Positions 47,854 to 58,299 of a stretch of DNA of 64,000 nucleotides are shown one piece after another. Under the pieces are notes generated by a model. That model did not search any database. It was not told the origin of the DNA and saw only the letters and a program-made list of their open reading frames with translations. The translations under genes and the position numbers were made by a program. The stretch comes from Psychrobacter phenylpyruvicus DSM 7000 = NBRC 102152 (GTDB taxonomy: Bacteria; Pseudomonadota; Gammaproteobacteria; Pseudomonadales; Moraxellaceae), in NCBI RefSeq assembly GCF_000685805.1, contig NZ_JMKP01000002.1, positions 1 to 64,000 on the forward strand, read 5' to 3'. How positions within the stretch are numbered: the stretch's first letter is position 1; each line of letters opens with the position of its first letter.

Positions 47854-48621
47854 ATGTTCAACTCCGAAAACCTATTATTAACCTTCATTTTTACCGTTGC
47901 CTCTTTGCTACATGGAATCAGTGGCATTGGGGTGACGCTGGTTTCTACCACAGCTTTGGCGAGCATGTATTCGTTACAGCACGCTATTATCCTAATTATC
48001 TTTCCTTCGTTATCGCTCAACTTGATGACTTGGCTTATCGGAGGCGGGCGCAGTATTGCTGAGAATTTCCGATATTACCTTAAGCATTATTGGTTGCTGG
48101 CTTTAATGAGTCTATTGGGCAGCTTACTTGGGGTGAAGTTGCTATTATGGGTGGACAGTAGCTATATTTTAGTATTACTCGCGGCAGTGATTGCCTTTTA
48201 TGTCATTAGTAATGCTTTGGGTAAAAGAATAATTCTACCTGCCACAACCCCAGTATTGATTGTTACCGGCCTTATTGCAGGCATAATAGGCGGGTCTACC
48301 AATGCTATGTCGACCATATTACTGATGTACTTGCTAGGCAGTAGTGATGATAAAAATACCATCGCTAAGGTAGGTAATATGTGTTATTTATTGGGTAAGG
48401 TCGCCCAAATTATCGTATTACGTGAGTCTCTAATGGCCTTACCTAAAGCGGACTGGTTACTTATTGCTTTACTGACCACGGTTTCGCTAGCAAGCTTAAT
48501 GATTGGTATTCGCTTGCGTCAATATCTATCTCAGGCCAGATTTCGGCAGTTGGTACTCATCATTTTGACCGTTCTAGGCTTAAGAGTTGGTTGGCAGGGC
48601 ATAATTGGATTGGTAGGGTAA
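47854..48621 (+). CDS. TauE/SafE-family membrane permease (second copy)
   Basis: A 255-aa polytopic membrane protein of seven to eight segments. Half-repeats are visible as SLLHGISGIGVTLVSTTAL near residue 18 and GIIGGSTNAMSTILLMYLL near residue 145. They are more divergent than those of the gene at 7078 and the two proteins share little else. The family exports small organic or sulfur anions, but the substrate is unknown. It starts 49 bases after the nitroreductase gene. The ribosome binding site is weak (GTGGAT). Confidence 0.82.
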   Translation: MFNSENLLLTFIFTVASLLHGISGIGVTLVSTTALASMYSLQHAIILIIFPSLSLNLMTWLIGGGRSIAENFRYYLKHYWLLALMSLLGSLLGVKLLLWVDSSYILVLLAAVIAFYVISNALGKRIILPATTPVLIVTGLIAGIIGGSTNAMSTILLMYLLGSSDDKNTIAKVGNMCYLLGKVAQIIVLRESLMALPKADWLLIALLTTVSLASLMIGIRLRQYLSQARFRQLVLIILTVLGLRVGWQGIIGLVG

Positions 48622-48694
48622 ATTAATAGAGTAAACAGTTACGGGGCTATTTATCTTGAGTTAAGGAATTAAAGGAGAGAGCAAGGAGAGAGTT

Positions 48695-49378
48695 ATGAGT
48701 ATAGTTCATGGCGTTAATAAAAATCACTATGTTAATCAAGCTCTGGCTAAAACTGCTGTATTGATAAGCGTCATGGCGTTATCCGTCTCTGCCTTAGCCA
48801 CAGTGGGCGGGGGGCAACGTATTGAGATATTGGGCTATGATAAAGCGGAGCAAAAAGTGTTTGTCTTGCGTCATTATGATGATGGACGTGGCCGCTTACC
48901 TCAGCTTTATTATTATGATTTGTCTAACAAAAACCCTGAAAAATTGGTCGAAGTGCGCTCGTTGTATATAAACCCTAAGACCAAAAAATATGATGAGTTT
49001 GAGGATAGTGGTGGTCGTTTTAGCAAGGAGCTGAAGCAGATTAAAAATAGAGTAGTTGCGCTCAAGCCTACCTATACCCAGGTTAGGGTCCAAGTCGAGT
49101 CATTACGACAACAAAAAAAGAGCAATCTACAGTCTTGGCTAGGGGAGATAGGTCAGGGTACCGAATATCAGTTTAATTATAAGTTGCATGCCGACGAGGC
49201 CAAGTATTCTAGCCCAGTGCATAGTGCCACTGCTTATTCAGTGTGTCTTACTAGCGATAATGTGATCTATAAAGTGCCCAATCAGCCTTATGCTTTAAGT
49301 ACGGTCAAATATAAAGGTACCTTAATGGAAGGGGGCTATGATTATCAAGATGCGGTCCTCTTACAACAAACAAAATAA
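48695..49378 (+). CDS. Exported protein of unknown function
   Basis: I do not recognise a family. The N-terminus has a clear signal peptide (AVLISVMALSVSALA, cleavage near residue 36). The mature 190 residues are soluble, basic and rich in Tyr and Lys, with KVFVLRHYDDGRGRLPQLYYY and a beta-rich C-terminal part. There is one isolated Cys near residue 197. Two ribosome-binding-like sequences (AAGGAGAGAG and AAGGAGAGAG) precede the ATG, so translation is probably strong. It sits between the TauE/SafE gene and the DNA glycosylase gene, with no functional hint from context. A periplasmic location is inferred. Confidence 0.72.
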   Translation: MSIVHGVNKNHYVNQALAKTAVLISVMALSVSALATVGGGQRIEILGYDKAEQKVFVLRHYDDGRGRLPQLYYYDLSNKNPEKLVEVRSLYINPKTKKYDEFEDSGGRFSKELKQIKNRVVALKPTYTQVRVQVESLRQQKKSNLQSWLGEIGQGTEYQFNYKLHADEAKYSSPVHSATAYSVCLTSDNVIYKVPNQPYALSTVKYKGTLMEGGYDYQDAVLLQQTK

Positions 49379-49432
49379 TTGGTCCTGGTGAAATGCATCA
49401 TTGAACGGGACCAATAATACAGCAGTGATATT

Positions 49433-50074
49433 ATGAAAAATCATCCGATTCGGACCCTAGAGACTCCCGCTCAGTTACAGTCTGATATTGAAGAGCTAAT
49501 AACAATAGAGCCTCGCTTTGAGAAGGTCTATCAGCAAGTGGGTGTGCCAGATTTAAGGCGTAATCCAGGGGGATTTGAGCAGCTGATGCGCGCCATGGTT
49601 GGTCAACAGTTGTCGGTTGCGGCCGCCACTAGTATCTGGAATAAGCTTGAGGTAGCAAGTTTAACCAGTCCTGATGCCATCATGCATGCTGAAGATGAAG
49701 CACTACGTCAACAAGGGTTATCACGCCAAAAGATTCGTTATCTACGCTCCTTGGTTGAGCACAATATTGATTTTGAGGCATTACAACATCTGCCGGATAC
49801 AGAAGTAATCAAAAGCTTAACTGCGGTGACTGGTATTGGCAACTGGACCGCAGAGATGTATTTATTGTTTAGCTTAGGACGAGCCGATGTATTGGCTGTG
49901 GATGATTTGGCCATTAAGGTAGGCGCTATGGAGTTGTTACAGTTGGAAGCAAGGCCAACGCCAAAACAGCTTAAACTATTATCCGAGCCATGGTCGCCCT
50001 ACCGGAGCGCGGCAAGTTTATTATTATGGTCACATTATGGTTGGCTCAAAGATCGTGATGCGATGCCGGTGTGA
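49433..50074 (+). CDS. DNA-3-methyladenine glycosylase II-like (HhH-GPD)
   Basis: A 213-aa base-excision-repair glycosylase of the AlkA branch. The helix-hairpin-helix LTAVTGIGNWTAEMYLLF (about residue 130) is followed by the catalytic Asp in ADVLAVDDLAI (about residue 153). An upstream MRAMVGQQLSVAAATSIW segment is typical for the family. It lacks the N-terminal TBP-like domain of E. coli AlkA, so it is the short form. It removes alkylated purines; the specific range is not readable. It is convergent with rsmI. Confidence 0.9.
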   Translation: MKNHPIRTLETPAQLQSDIEELITIEPRFEKVYQQVGVPDLRRNPGGFEQLMRAMVGQQLSVAAATSIWNKLEVASLTSPDAIMHAEDEALRQQGLSRQKIRYLRSLVEHNIDFEALQHLPDTEVIKSLTAVTGIGNWTAEMYLLFSLGRADVLAVDDLAIKVGAMELLQLEARPTPKQLKLLSEPWSPYRSAASLLLWSHYGWLKDRDAMPV

Positions 50075-50158
50075 CACCGCGGATGACTTATGAATTATTT
50101 AGCTTTGCAGGCTATTTTTACGGCCGGCTTTTGAGGGCTATTTTTTTACAGCTGGTCT

Positions 50159-51073
50159 TTAGGACTGTTGTTGTAAGTCAAGTAATCTTTGATATAAAGC
50201 ATTCTTTTTAACCCCAGTAATATCAGAGGCCAAAGCGGCTGCTTTTTTTACCGACAAGTCCTCAAGTAAGCGCAGCAGTAAAGGGTCGTGCGCACTCAGG
50301 TCATCATTGACGTCATTAATGTTGCCGCCCACCACTAACACAATCTCCCCTTTTTGTTGATTACTGTCTGCTTCAACAAAGTTAAGAAGTTCACCGAGCG
50401 TTGATTTTTTAACGGTCTCAAAGGTCTTGGTAAGCTCACGACACAGCGTAGCTGGACGGCTCTCTCCAAATACTTCGACCATATCTTTTAAGCTGGCAAT
50501 GATGCGATGCGGGGCTTCATAAAAAATTAAGGTTTCACTGCGCTCAGCATATTCTTGTAATTGCTTAACTCGGCCATGCGTTTTGGCAGGCAAGAAGCCA
50601 ACAAAGCTGAACTTATCAGAGGGCAGTCCAGCCACACTCAAGGCGGCAATGGCGGCACTGGCCCCAACAATGGGGACAACAGCAACATTAGCGGCATGGG
50701 CGGCTTGAACCAACTGATAGCCTGGATCACTTATTAATGGGGTGCCTGCATCACTGATTAACGCCACGGAATGACCGCGCTGAATCATTTCAATGATTTT
50801 TGGGGTTTGAACTTCGCTGTTATGTTCATGGTAGGCCCAAGTTTGGGTGTCAATACCAAAGTTTGACAGCAGTTTGCCAGAAGTTCGGGTGTCTTCACAG
50901 GCAATAATATCTACCTTTTTTAGGGTATCGATGGCACGAGCGGTGATATCGCCCATATTACCAATAGGAGTGGCCACAATATACAGATAAGCTTTGGCTA
51001 CTGAAGCCCCAGGTTGAGGTTGAAATTGAGGCTGAGGCTGCAAGGGTTGCTGAGTGGCATGTTGCACTGACAT
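50159..51073 (-). CDS. rsmI: 16S rRNA (cytidine(1402)-2'-O)-methyltransferase RsmI
   Basis: RsmI methylates the ribose of C1402 in 16S rRNA using SAM. The tetrapyrrole-methylase fold is visible in YIVATPIGNMGDITARAI, ACEDTRTSGKLL, the glycine-rich LISDAGTPLISDPGYQLV and the C-terminal KKAAALASDITGVKKNALYQ. A Gln/Pro-rich extension of about 28 residues precedes the conserved start. AAGGTG upstream supports the ATG at 51073. It is divergent from the broken yraN, the standard neighbour, though the lpoA gene usually between them is missing. The other flank is a convergent glycosylase gene. Confidence 0.95.
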   Translation of the reverse strand: MSVQHATQQPLQPQPQFQPQPGASVAKAYLYIVATPIGNMGDITARAIDTLKKVDIIACEDTRTSGKLLSNFGIDTQTWAYHEHNSEVQTPKIIEMIQRGHSVALISDAGTPLISDPGYQLVQAAHAANVAVVPIVGASAAIAALSVAGLPSDKFSFVGFLPAKTHGRVKQLQEYAERSETLIFYEAPHRIIASLKDMVEVFGESRPATLCRELTKTFETVKKSTLGELLNFVEADSNQQKGEIVLVVGGNINDVNDDLSAHDPLLLRLLEDLSVKKAAALASDITGVKKNALYQRLLDLQQQS

Positions 51074-51297
51074 ATAACACCTTAATTAAAATTTTAAAGA
51101 GACACATAGGTTACGTATTACCAGTTTACCATGATGTGCTAATATATCTTTGTTCGCTTATCTTTATCTTCAACAATATTGTCTTTAATACGCTTTAATA
51201 CGCCGAGCGAATAGAGGGGCCTGACATACAGAAGTAGCACGGAATTCTAAATTCGATACCTTACTTAAACAGCTGTAAACTTAAACAGGTCAAATCT

Positions 51298-51725
51298 ATG
51301 CCACCTAACCCCTCATTACTCAGCTCGCCAAAGCAGCGGCAAGGGGGGCGTTATGAAAAAATAGCCGCCGATTTCTTGCAGCAGCAAGGGCTATCAATAA
51401 TAGCCACAAATTGGCAACAGCCCAAGGTTGGTGAAATAGACTTAATATTGTTGCAGCCGGGCCGAGCGTGGGACACCTTAGTCTTCGCTGAAGTGCGTAA
51501 GCGTAAAGTCTCCACTACGGAGATGCGGTAATGAGTATAACCTATGCCAAACAGCGTAAGCTCATTAAAACGGCTCGATTCTTTTTGCGACAAAATCCTA
51601 GCTATGCTCATCTTGACTGTCGATTTGATGTCGTCGCCTTTAATCAGGTGGGTAATACTAAGATTGCTCAAGACTTTTTGGAGCCTGAGTGGGTGCAAGG
51701 TGCTTTTATGGCCAATGCGTGGTAA
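51298..51725 (+). pseudogene. yraN: YraN (UPF0102) endonuclease-like gene with a single-base frameshift
   Basis: The first frame (51298-51531) encodes the N-terminal part: GGRYEKIAADFLQQQGL, the Asp in VGEIDLILL and the nuclease-fold EVRKRK. It then stops. A second frame, entered around 51516, continues the family sequence with YGDAVMSITYAKQRKL and RFFLRQNP to 51725. Between them one base is missing: ACTACGG is where ACTTACGG would keep the frame. The joined product would be about 142 aa, as usual for UPF0102. The stop and an ATG overlap (TAATG), so the second half could be translated by coupling. It may be a pseudogene, a sequencing error or programmed shifting. It lies between rsmI and the BON lipoprotein gene. 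Confidence 0.85.
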
Positions 51726-51970
51726 AAGCTATTGTTAAGTCATCCCTTGCAAATTGTGTTAGGGTTTTGTTACCAAATAGGTAAGGTAGAACAGGCTGAT
51801 ATAGGTAAACTAGGCAGCATATTTTTTGAGATTATTTTTGAAGTTTTAAACACACATAAGTTTTAATTACAAATCATATAGTTATAAACCATCTTTTTAG
51901 CTTTTTGGATAAATATAACGTCGATAAAGCTAAAATAAGTTGGTAAGGCTATAAATAAGGACATTATAAA

Positions 51971-52846
51971 ATGGCAGGTTCTTGGTTATCCGGTAATAAA
52001 TCTATGAAACGTATCACCCTGAGTGTGGCATTAAGCGTTGGCTTATTGAGTGGCTGTGTTTCGCTGCAAGCCATCAAATCTCCTGAAGAGTCTTTTGGCG
52101 TAGCAGCAACAGATCGAACTTTGGCCCAACGCATCTTGGATAAAAGTATTGAAAATACTGCGAAGATTAATATTAGCCGTATTAGTCCTACCTTCTCTGA
52201 AACCAGCAGTGTCAGTGTTTATAGCTTTTATAGCACAGTATTGATTACCGGTGAAGTGCCCGATGAAGAGGCCAAAAAACAAGTAGAGGCGGTTGTGTCT
52301 TCTATGCCAGATATCAAGAAGCTGTATAATAAATTGACAGTGGCTAACATCAAAGGCGCCAGTTATACCGTTCACGATACTTATATTAGCTCAAAGATTA
52401 ACGCCAAGATTTTAGCCAATAACGCCATTAAAGGTAGCCAAGTAAAAGTGGTGACTGATGACGGCATCGTTTATGTTATGGGTAAACTAACTCCATCCCA
52501 GCGCGAGCATTTAATCAATATCATTAATAGCACTGTGGGTATCAAAGAGTTGGTGTTGTTGACAGATCTTATCGATAATAATGGGGCGATAATTAATGAA
52601 GATGACATCATTCAAGAAACCAATCTTGAGCCTCCAGCGCCGCGTTATATTGAACAGCCGGTTGAAGGTGTGACTGTAGTAGATCAGTCTTATGTTGATC
52701 AGCAGGGGGCTATAAGTGATTATCAACCTCAACCTGCTACTGCAGTGGCCCCTAATGAGGGTGGTAACGATTTAAATAATCAGAGTGCTCCTGTGACACC
52801 GGCACAAAACTCAGGAAATATTTATCCTAGTCCTTACGTTGACTAA
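51971..52846 (+). CDS. BON-domain lipoprotein (DolP/YraP-like)
   Basis: A lipobox LLSGC (Cys near residue 29) follows a signal peptide. Two BON domains follow: about residues 40-120 (SVSVYSFYSTVLITGEVPDEE) and 125-200 (SQVKVVTDDGIVYVMGKLTP). A Pro/Gln-rich C-terminal tail of about 80 residues is additional to E. coli DolP. DolP maintains outer-membrane integrity and binds anionic lipid. Position after yraN matches the standard order, which supports the call. AAGGAC upstream favours the ATG at 51971; an ATG at 52004 (MKRITLSVAL) would give a more typical signal peptide. Confidence 0.9.
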   Translation: MAGSWLSGNKSMKRITLSVALSVGLLSGCVSLQAIKSPEESFGVAATDRTLAQRILDKSIENTAKINISRISPTFSETSSVSVYSFYSTVLITGEVPDEEAKKQVEAVVSSMPDIKKLYNKLTVANIKGASYTVHDTYISSKINAKILANNAIKGSQVKVVTDDGIVYVMGKLTPSQREHLINIINSTVGIKELVLLTDLIDNNGAIINEDDIIQETNLEPPAPRYIEQPVEGVTVVDQSYVDQQGAISDYQPQPATAVAPNEGGNDLNNQSAPVTPAQNSGNIYPSPYVD

Positions 52847-52865
52847 CCCCTATATTGAATAAACT

Positions 52866-53789
52866 ATGCAAAAATATAAAAGATGGACAGCTTCACTGGC
52901 AGTTACTGGCGTGGCGTTATGGTCACTACAAACAGTCGCTGCCAATGCTTCACCGGGATTAATGCTATTAAATATGGTTAGCCCTAAGGGTGAAATTAGT
53001 GTCACTAAAGACGTAAGTTATGGTAGTGAGCCGGATCAAGACTTAGATATTTATTATCCCCAGCCACTAACCAAAGCCATCCACAATAAGCAAAGTCCAA
53101 AAGCAGATTATCCGCTGGTTATCTTTGTCCATGGTGGATCGTGGGAGAGTGGCAATAAAGAGCAGTATGCTTTTGTTGGTCGCAGTTTGGCCAAAGCGGG
53201 CTATGTGACCGCTGTCATTAATTATCGTAAAGCCCCATCGTTTATTTATCCTGCCTTCGTAAAGGATACCGCCCAGGCGATTGCTTGGTCGTATCATAAT
53301 GCCGATAAATTTTATGCCGATGCCAACAAGATAGCGGTAATAGGTCACTCAGCGGGGGCGTTTAATGCGGTTGCTGCTGTCTCTAATGCTGACTTTCTAC
53401 AGCCTTATGGCTTACAGCCCAGTGATATCAAAGCAGTAGTGGGTATTGCTGGCCCTTACAGTTATGACTTTAGAAAGTTTTCTACAAGAAGTGTGTTTCC
53501 TGAAGCAGCAAGTCCAGAGCAGGTTATGCCTGATGGATTACTCAAGGCGGGAAGTAGTGGCAAGCAGCCTGACTATTTATTGATGACCGCAGAAAATGAT
53601 AAGGTGGTTCACCTCAGTAATACCACAAAAATGACACAAGCTTTGAGTGAGGCGGGTGCTACTGTAGATACTGAAGAAATCAAAAAAGCCAATCATGCCA
53701 CCAGTATTGCTGCTATGTCGACCTCATTAACTTGGATGAATTCAGTCCGGCCTCAACTTATTAATTATCTACAGCAAAAACTGCAGTAG
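52866..53789 (+). CDS. Exported alpha/beta hydrolase (esterase-like)
   Basis: A signal peptide (residues 1-28, ending AANA) precedes an alpha/beta hydrolase of 280 residues. The oxyanion HGGSWESGNKEQY motif is near residue 91 and the nucleophile elbow is GHSAGAFNAV (Ser near 161). The Asp is probably in DYLLMTAENDKVV and the His in KKANHATSIA. This is the pattern of HSL/BD-FAE carboxylesterases. It starts 19 bases after the BON lipoprotein gene and could share its transcript. It is likely periplasmic; the substrate is unknown. Confidence 0.87.
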   Translation: MQKYKRWTASLAVTGVALWSLQTVAANASPGLMLLNMVSPKGEISVTKDVSYGSEPDQDLDIYYPQPLTKAIHNKQSPKADYPLVIFVHGGSWESGNKEQYAFVGRSLAKAGYVTAVINYRKAPSFIYPAFVKDTAQAIAWSYHNADKFYADANKIAVIGHSAGAFNAVAAVSNADFLQPYGLQPSDIKAVVGIAGPYSYDFRKFSTRSVFPEAASPEQVMPDGLLKAGSSGKQPDYLLMTAENDKVVHLSNTTKMTQALSEAGATVDTEEIKKANHATSIAAMSTSLTWMNSVRPQLINYLQQKLQ

Positions 53790-54096
53790 ATTGTGAACTT
53801 TGCGTGAACTAAAAGATATTAATAAACATCTATTAGGCAAATATCCATTACACTTGCTATAATCAAAAGCTTAATATGGGCTGTGTGGGCTTATTGTCCA
53901 AATAACACTTGCGTAGTTAACAACTGTAGCTTAGAAAATAATAGCTTAGACTATATAGAGTAAGTAGTTGCTTATAACTGTCCCTAAAAGCGCGGTTACT
54001 TTTTGCCAGTTTGTCCCTTTATTTATATTTATTTATTTTTCTCGTTTTTATTTTCTTGTTTTTATTTTATTTCAATACTAATTATAGGTAGTTTCC
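53790..54096. other. Intergenic region upstream of ibaG, T-rich
   Basis: About 310 bases without a gene. The last 70 (54015-54080) are a low-complexity T-rich tract (TTTATTTATTTTT-like) just before the ibaG ribosome binding site. No terminator or repeat was recognised. Confidence 0.6.
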
Positions 54097-54351
54097 ATGA
54101 GCATGAACGCTGATGATTTAATCGCATTTTTACAGCCACATTACCCAGACGCTTTTATTCAGGCTGCCAACCAAGGTAATAAGTTTGATGTGCGTGTGGT
54201 AGATGCCAGCTTTGAAGGCAAACGTTTGGTTCAGCGCCAGCAAGCGGTATATGCATTGGTGGGAGATATCATTGCCAGTGGTGATATTCATGCCCTGAAT
54301 ATTCAGGCTTTGACCCCGCAAGAGTGGGAACAGATGCAAGCCAATCAGTAA
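54097..54351 (+). CDS. ibaG: BolA-family protein IbaG
   Basis: An 84-aa BolA-like protein with LIAFLQPHYPDAFIQAAN, the core FDVRVVDASFEGKRLVQRQQAVY and the C-terminal GDIHALNIQALTPQEW. The family binds monothiol glutaredoxins with iron-sulfur clusters. In E. coli ibaG (yrbA) precedes murA, as here, which supports IbaG over BolA. The conserved His is seen at the C-terminal GDIHAL position. A weak ribosome binding site (TAGG) lies nearby. Confidence 0.9.
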   Translation: MSMNADDLIAFLQPHYPDAFIQAANQGNKFDVRVVDASFEGKRLVQRQQAVYALVGDIIASGDIHALNIQALTPQEWEQMQANQ

Positions 54352-54445
54352 TTTTGACTGAGTCAATCAACTAAAGTCAGCTAACTAAGACTAGCCATAA
54401 TATAGTTATGTTAACAGTGAAGTCTTAGCCCTCATAAAATTTTAA

Positions 54446-55771
<1,326 letters not shown>

Positions 55772-55896
55772 TGAAAGCCAGCTCTCTGTAGTAATGCTTG
55801 ACCATATGGATAAATAGATATTGATAAATAGGCATCAGTCGATGCTACAATAATCGATACCATACATACTCTAATCAAATTAAGATAATCTTTACT

Positions 55897-56568
55897 ATGA
55901 CAGACACCAATGAATTACTGAACAAAGTTGATAGTGATTATAGCGGGTTAACTTTGGCACTATCTAAAGGGCGCATTCTAAAAGAAACACTGCCTTTGTT
56001 AAAAGCGGCTGGTATCGAGCTTCTAGAGGATCCAGATAAATCACGCAAACTGATTTTTCCGACTTCTAATGAGCAAGTACGCGTGTTGATTTTACGTGCC
56101 AGTGATGTACCCACTTATGTTGAACATGGGGCAGCGGATTTCGGTGTAGCAGGTAAAGATGTATTGTTAGAATATGGGGCGAAGCACGTTTATGAGCTTC
56201 TTGATCTGAAGATTGCCCAATGTAAGCTGATGACAGCAGGTATCAAAGGGGCAGAGCTGCCCAATCGCCGTTTACGTATTGCCACTAAATATGTCAACGT
56301 CGCCCGTGCCTATTTTGCCAGCCAAGGTCAGCAAGTCGACATTATTAAGCTTTATGGCTCAATGGAATTGGCACCACTAGTAGGTTTGGGCGACTTAATT
56401 GTTGACGTGGTAGATACTGGTAATACGTTACGTGCTAATGGCTTAGAGCCGCGAGAGCATATTTGTGATGTCTCATCACGATTGATTGTCAATCAGGTCA
56501 GTTATAAGCGTAAATACAGTTTACTACAGCCTATTTTAGACAGCTTTAAGCAAAGTGTCGGCGAATAA
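55897..56568 (+). CDS. hisG: ATP phosphoribosyltransferase, short form
   Basis: HisG catalyses the first step of histidine synthesis. The protein (223 aa) is the short form, which lacks the C-terminal regulatory domain and works as a hetero-octamer with HisZ. Visible motifs are [36 protein letters not shown], and the PRPP-binding [17 protein letters not shown]. HisZ is not in the window and must be elsewhere. The gene follows murA, a typical order in Acinetobacter and relatives, and ends in its own terminator. Confidence 0.96.
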   Translation: MTDTNELLNKVDSDYSGLTLALSKGRILKETLPLLKAAGIELLEDPDKSRKLIFPTSNEQVRVLILRASDVPTYVEHGAADFGVAGKDVLLEYGAKHVYELLDLKIAQCKLMTAGIKGAELPNRRLRIATKYVNVARAYFASQGQQVDIIKLYGSMELAPLVGLGDLIVDVVDTGNTLRANGLEPREHICDVSSRLIVNQVSYKRKYSLLQPILDSFKQSVGE

Positions 56569-56582
56569 CTGCTTCATCAAAG

Positions 56583-56608
56583 AACACCACGGTATGTGGT
56601 GTTTTTTT
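56583..56608 (+). terminator. Intrinsic terminator of hisG
   Basis: AACACCAC (56583-56590) pairs with GTGGTGTT (56596-56603) across GGTAT, followed by five T. hisD therefore probably has its own promoter in the 220 bases after it. Confidence 0.85.
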
Positions 56609-56827
56609 ATGCAAGGCGCTAAAAAAAGTAAAAATCAAAATAACTTATATTTAACTTGTTGATTGATAAAATCGGTCGGTTTGCATGTTAAACTGGTAAT
56701 ATATCCTTTGACTTTAGGGTTAACTAACCTTCAATTTCTATCCAAGCTTTGCAGTCAATTACTTAATTTATATAAGACATAACACTCAATATTATATTTT
56801 ATTACCGTTATTATCTCGAGGACATCC

Positions 56828-58126
56828 ATGCGTATTTTGACCAGTGCCGACGCTAATTTTGATCAGCAACTAACAGATTTACTTGCTTTTGAAACTGTGA
56901 ACGATAAAGGTTTGCTAGAGACTGTGGATGACATTATCCATCAGGTACGCCAAACCGGAGATAAAGCAGTGTTAGAGTTGACGCAAAAGTTTGATTCGCA
57001 CCCTGCAGCCTCTATGCAAGACTTGATGCTGACTCAAAATGAGCTTAAGGCGGCTTATGATGCGCTACAAGACTCAATCAAATCTGCCTTAGATAAGGCA
57101 GCAGAGCGCATTAAAAGCTTTCACCAACGTCAAGTGCAACAAACTTGGGAATATACCGATGATTTAGGCAACCGTTTGGGTCAGAAGGTTACGCCATTAG
57201 ATCGAGTTGGTATTTACGTCCCTGGCGGATTGGCTTCTTATCCTTCGTCAGTATTGATGAACGCCATTCCAGCCAAAGTTGCTGGAGTTACTGAAGTTAT
57301 TATGGTGGTACCAGCGCCAAAAGGGGAGCTTAACTCATTGGTATTGGCAGCGGCTTACCTGTCAGGCGTGGATAAAGTATTCACTATTGGCGGCGCCCAA
57401 GCAGTGGCTGCTTTGGCTTATGGGACCGATACCATTCCGCAAGTAGATAAAATTACGGGCCCCGGCAACAAGTATGTGGCGGCGGCAAAAAGAGCGGTGT
57501 TTGGCCAAGTCGGTATTGATATGATTGCTGGGCCTTCTGAAGTCTTGGTCTATGCCGAGGGAGAAAAAGAAGATAATGCTGAGTGGTTGGCAATGGATTT
57601 ATTGTCTCAAGCTGAGCATGACACGGTAGCACAGTCCATTTTTGTGACCACCAGCGAAGAGCAGCTACAAGCGGTTGAGCAGGCCATTGAAAAGGCGTTA
57701 GCACAATTGCCAAAAGCAGACATCGCCCGTCAATCGTTGCAAAATCGAGGCGCTTTAATCTTAGTAAAAGATCGTGCTGAGGGATTACAAGTGATTAATC
57801 GCGTGGCCCCTGAGCATTTAGAGTTGTCGTTGGATAATCCAGATGAGCTTATTGCCGATATTCGCCATGCGGGTGCTATCTTTATGGGTCGTCACACACC
57901 GGAGGCCATTGGTGACTACTGTGCTGGGCCTAACCATGTGTTACCCACGTCAGGTACAGCTCGATTCTCTTCACCATTAGGGGTCTATGATTTCCAGAAG
58001 AAATCTTCTTTAATTTATTGTACAAAAGAAGGTTCTAAACCCTTGGCACAAGTGGCCGATACGCTAGCGATGCAGGAAGACTTAGAAGCACACGCGCGTT
58101 CAGCCCGTTATCGCAGTGGAGACTGA
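56828..58126 (+). CDS. hisD: Histidinol dehydrogenase
   Basis: HisD oxidises histidinol to histidine in two NAD-dependent steps with a bound zinc. Conserved stretches are [12 protein letters not shown] near residue 120, the AVAALAYGT segment, [15 protein letters not shown] near 215, GPSEVLV, and the C-terminal APEHLELS and [13 protein letters not shown] with the catalytic His residues. The length of 432 aa is normal. GAGGACA upstream supports the start. It is separated from hisG by a terminator and from hisC by 170 bases. Confidence 0.97.
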   Translation: MRILTSADANFDQQLTDLLAFETVNDKGLLETVDDIIHQVRQTGDKAVLELTQKFDSHPAASMQDLMLTQNELKAAYDALQDSIKSALDKAAERIKSFHQRQVQQTWEYTDDLGNRLGQKVTPLDRVGIYVPGGLASYPSSVLMNAIPAKVAGVTEVIMVVPAPKGELNSLVLAAAYLSGVDKVFTIGGAQAVAALAYGTDTIPQVDKITGPGNKYVAAAKRAVFGQVGIDMIAGPSEVLVYAEGEKEDNAEWLAMDLLSQAEHDTVAQSIFVTTSEEQLQAVEQAIEKALAQLPKADIARQSLQNRGALILVKDRAEGLQVINRVAPEHLELSLDNPDELIADIRHAGAIFMGRHTPEAIGDYCAGPNHVLPTSGTARFSSPLGVYDFQKKSSLIYCTKEGSKPLAQVADTLAMQEDLEAHARSARYRSGD

Positions 58127-58299
58127 AGTCAGTAGGCTCTTTGCTATGGATTACTATTGAATCTAAGCGACATCAGTTGACGTGTAAATATGACAACCTC
58201 GCTGTTTTGCAGTGAATGTTATCGTTTACTACACAGCAGCGTGATAAGATAAGTTGTTATATTACCCTACATTTATACCAATAATAAGTGATAAAGACT

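Noticed and set aside
51544..51738. 64-aa third-frame open reading frame within the yraN region
   Set aside because: The frame starting at 51531 matches the YraN family; this one does not.
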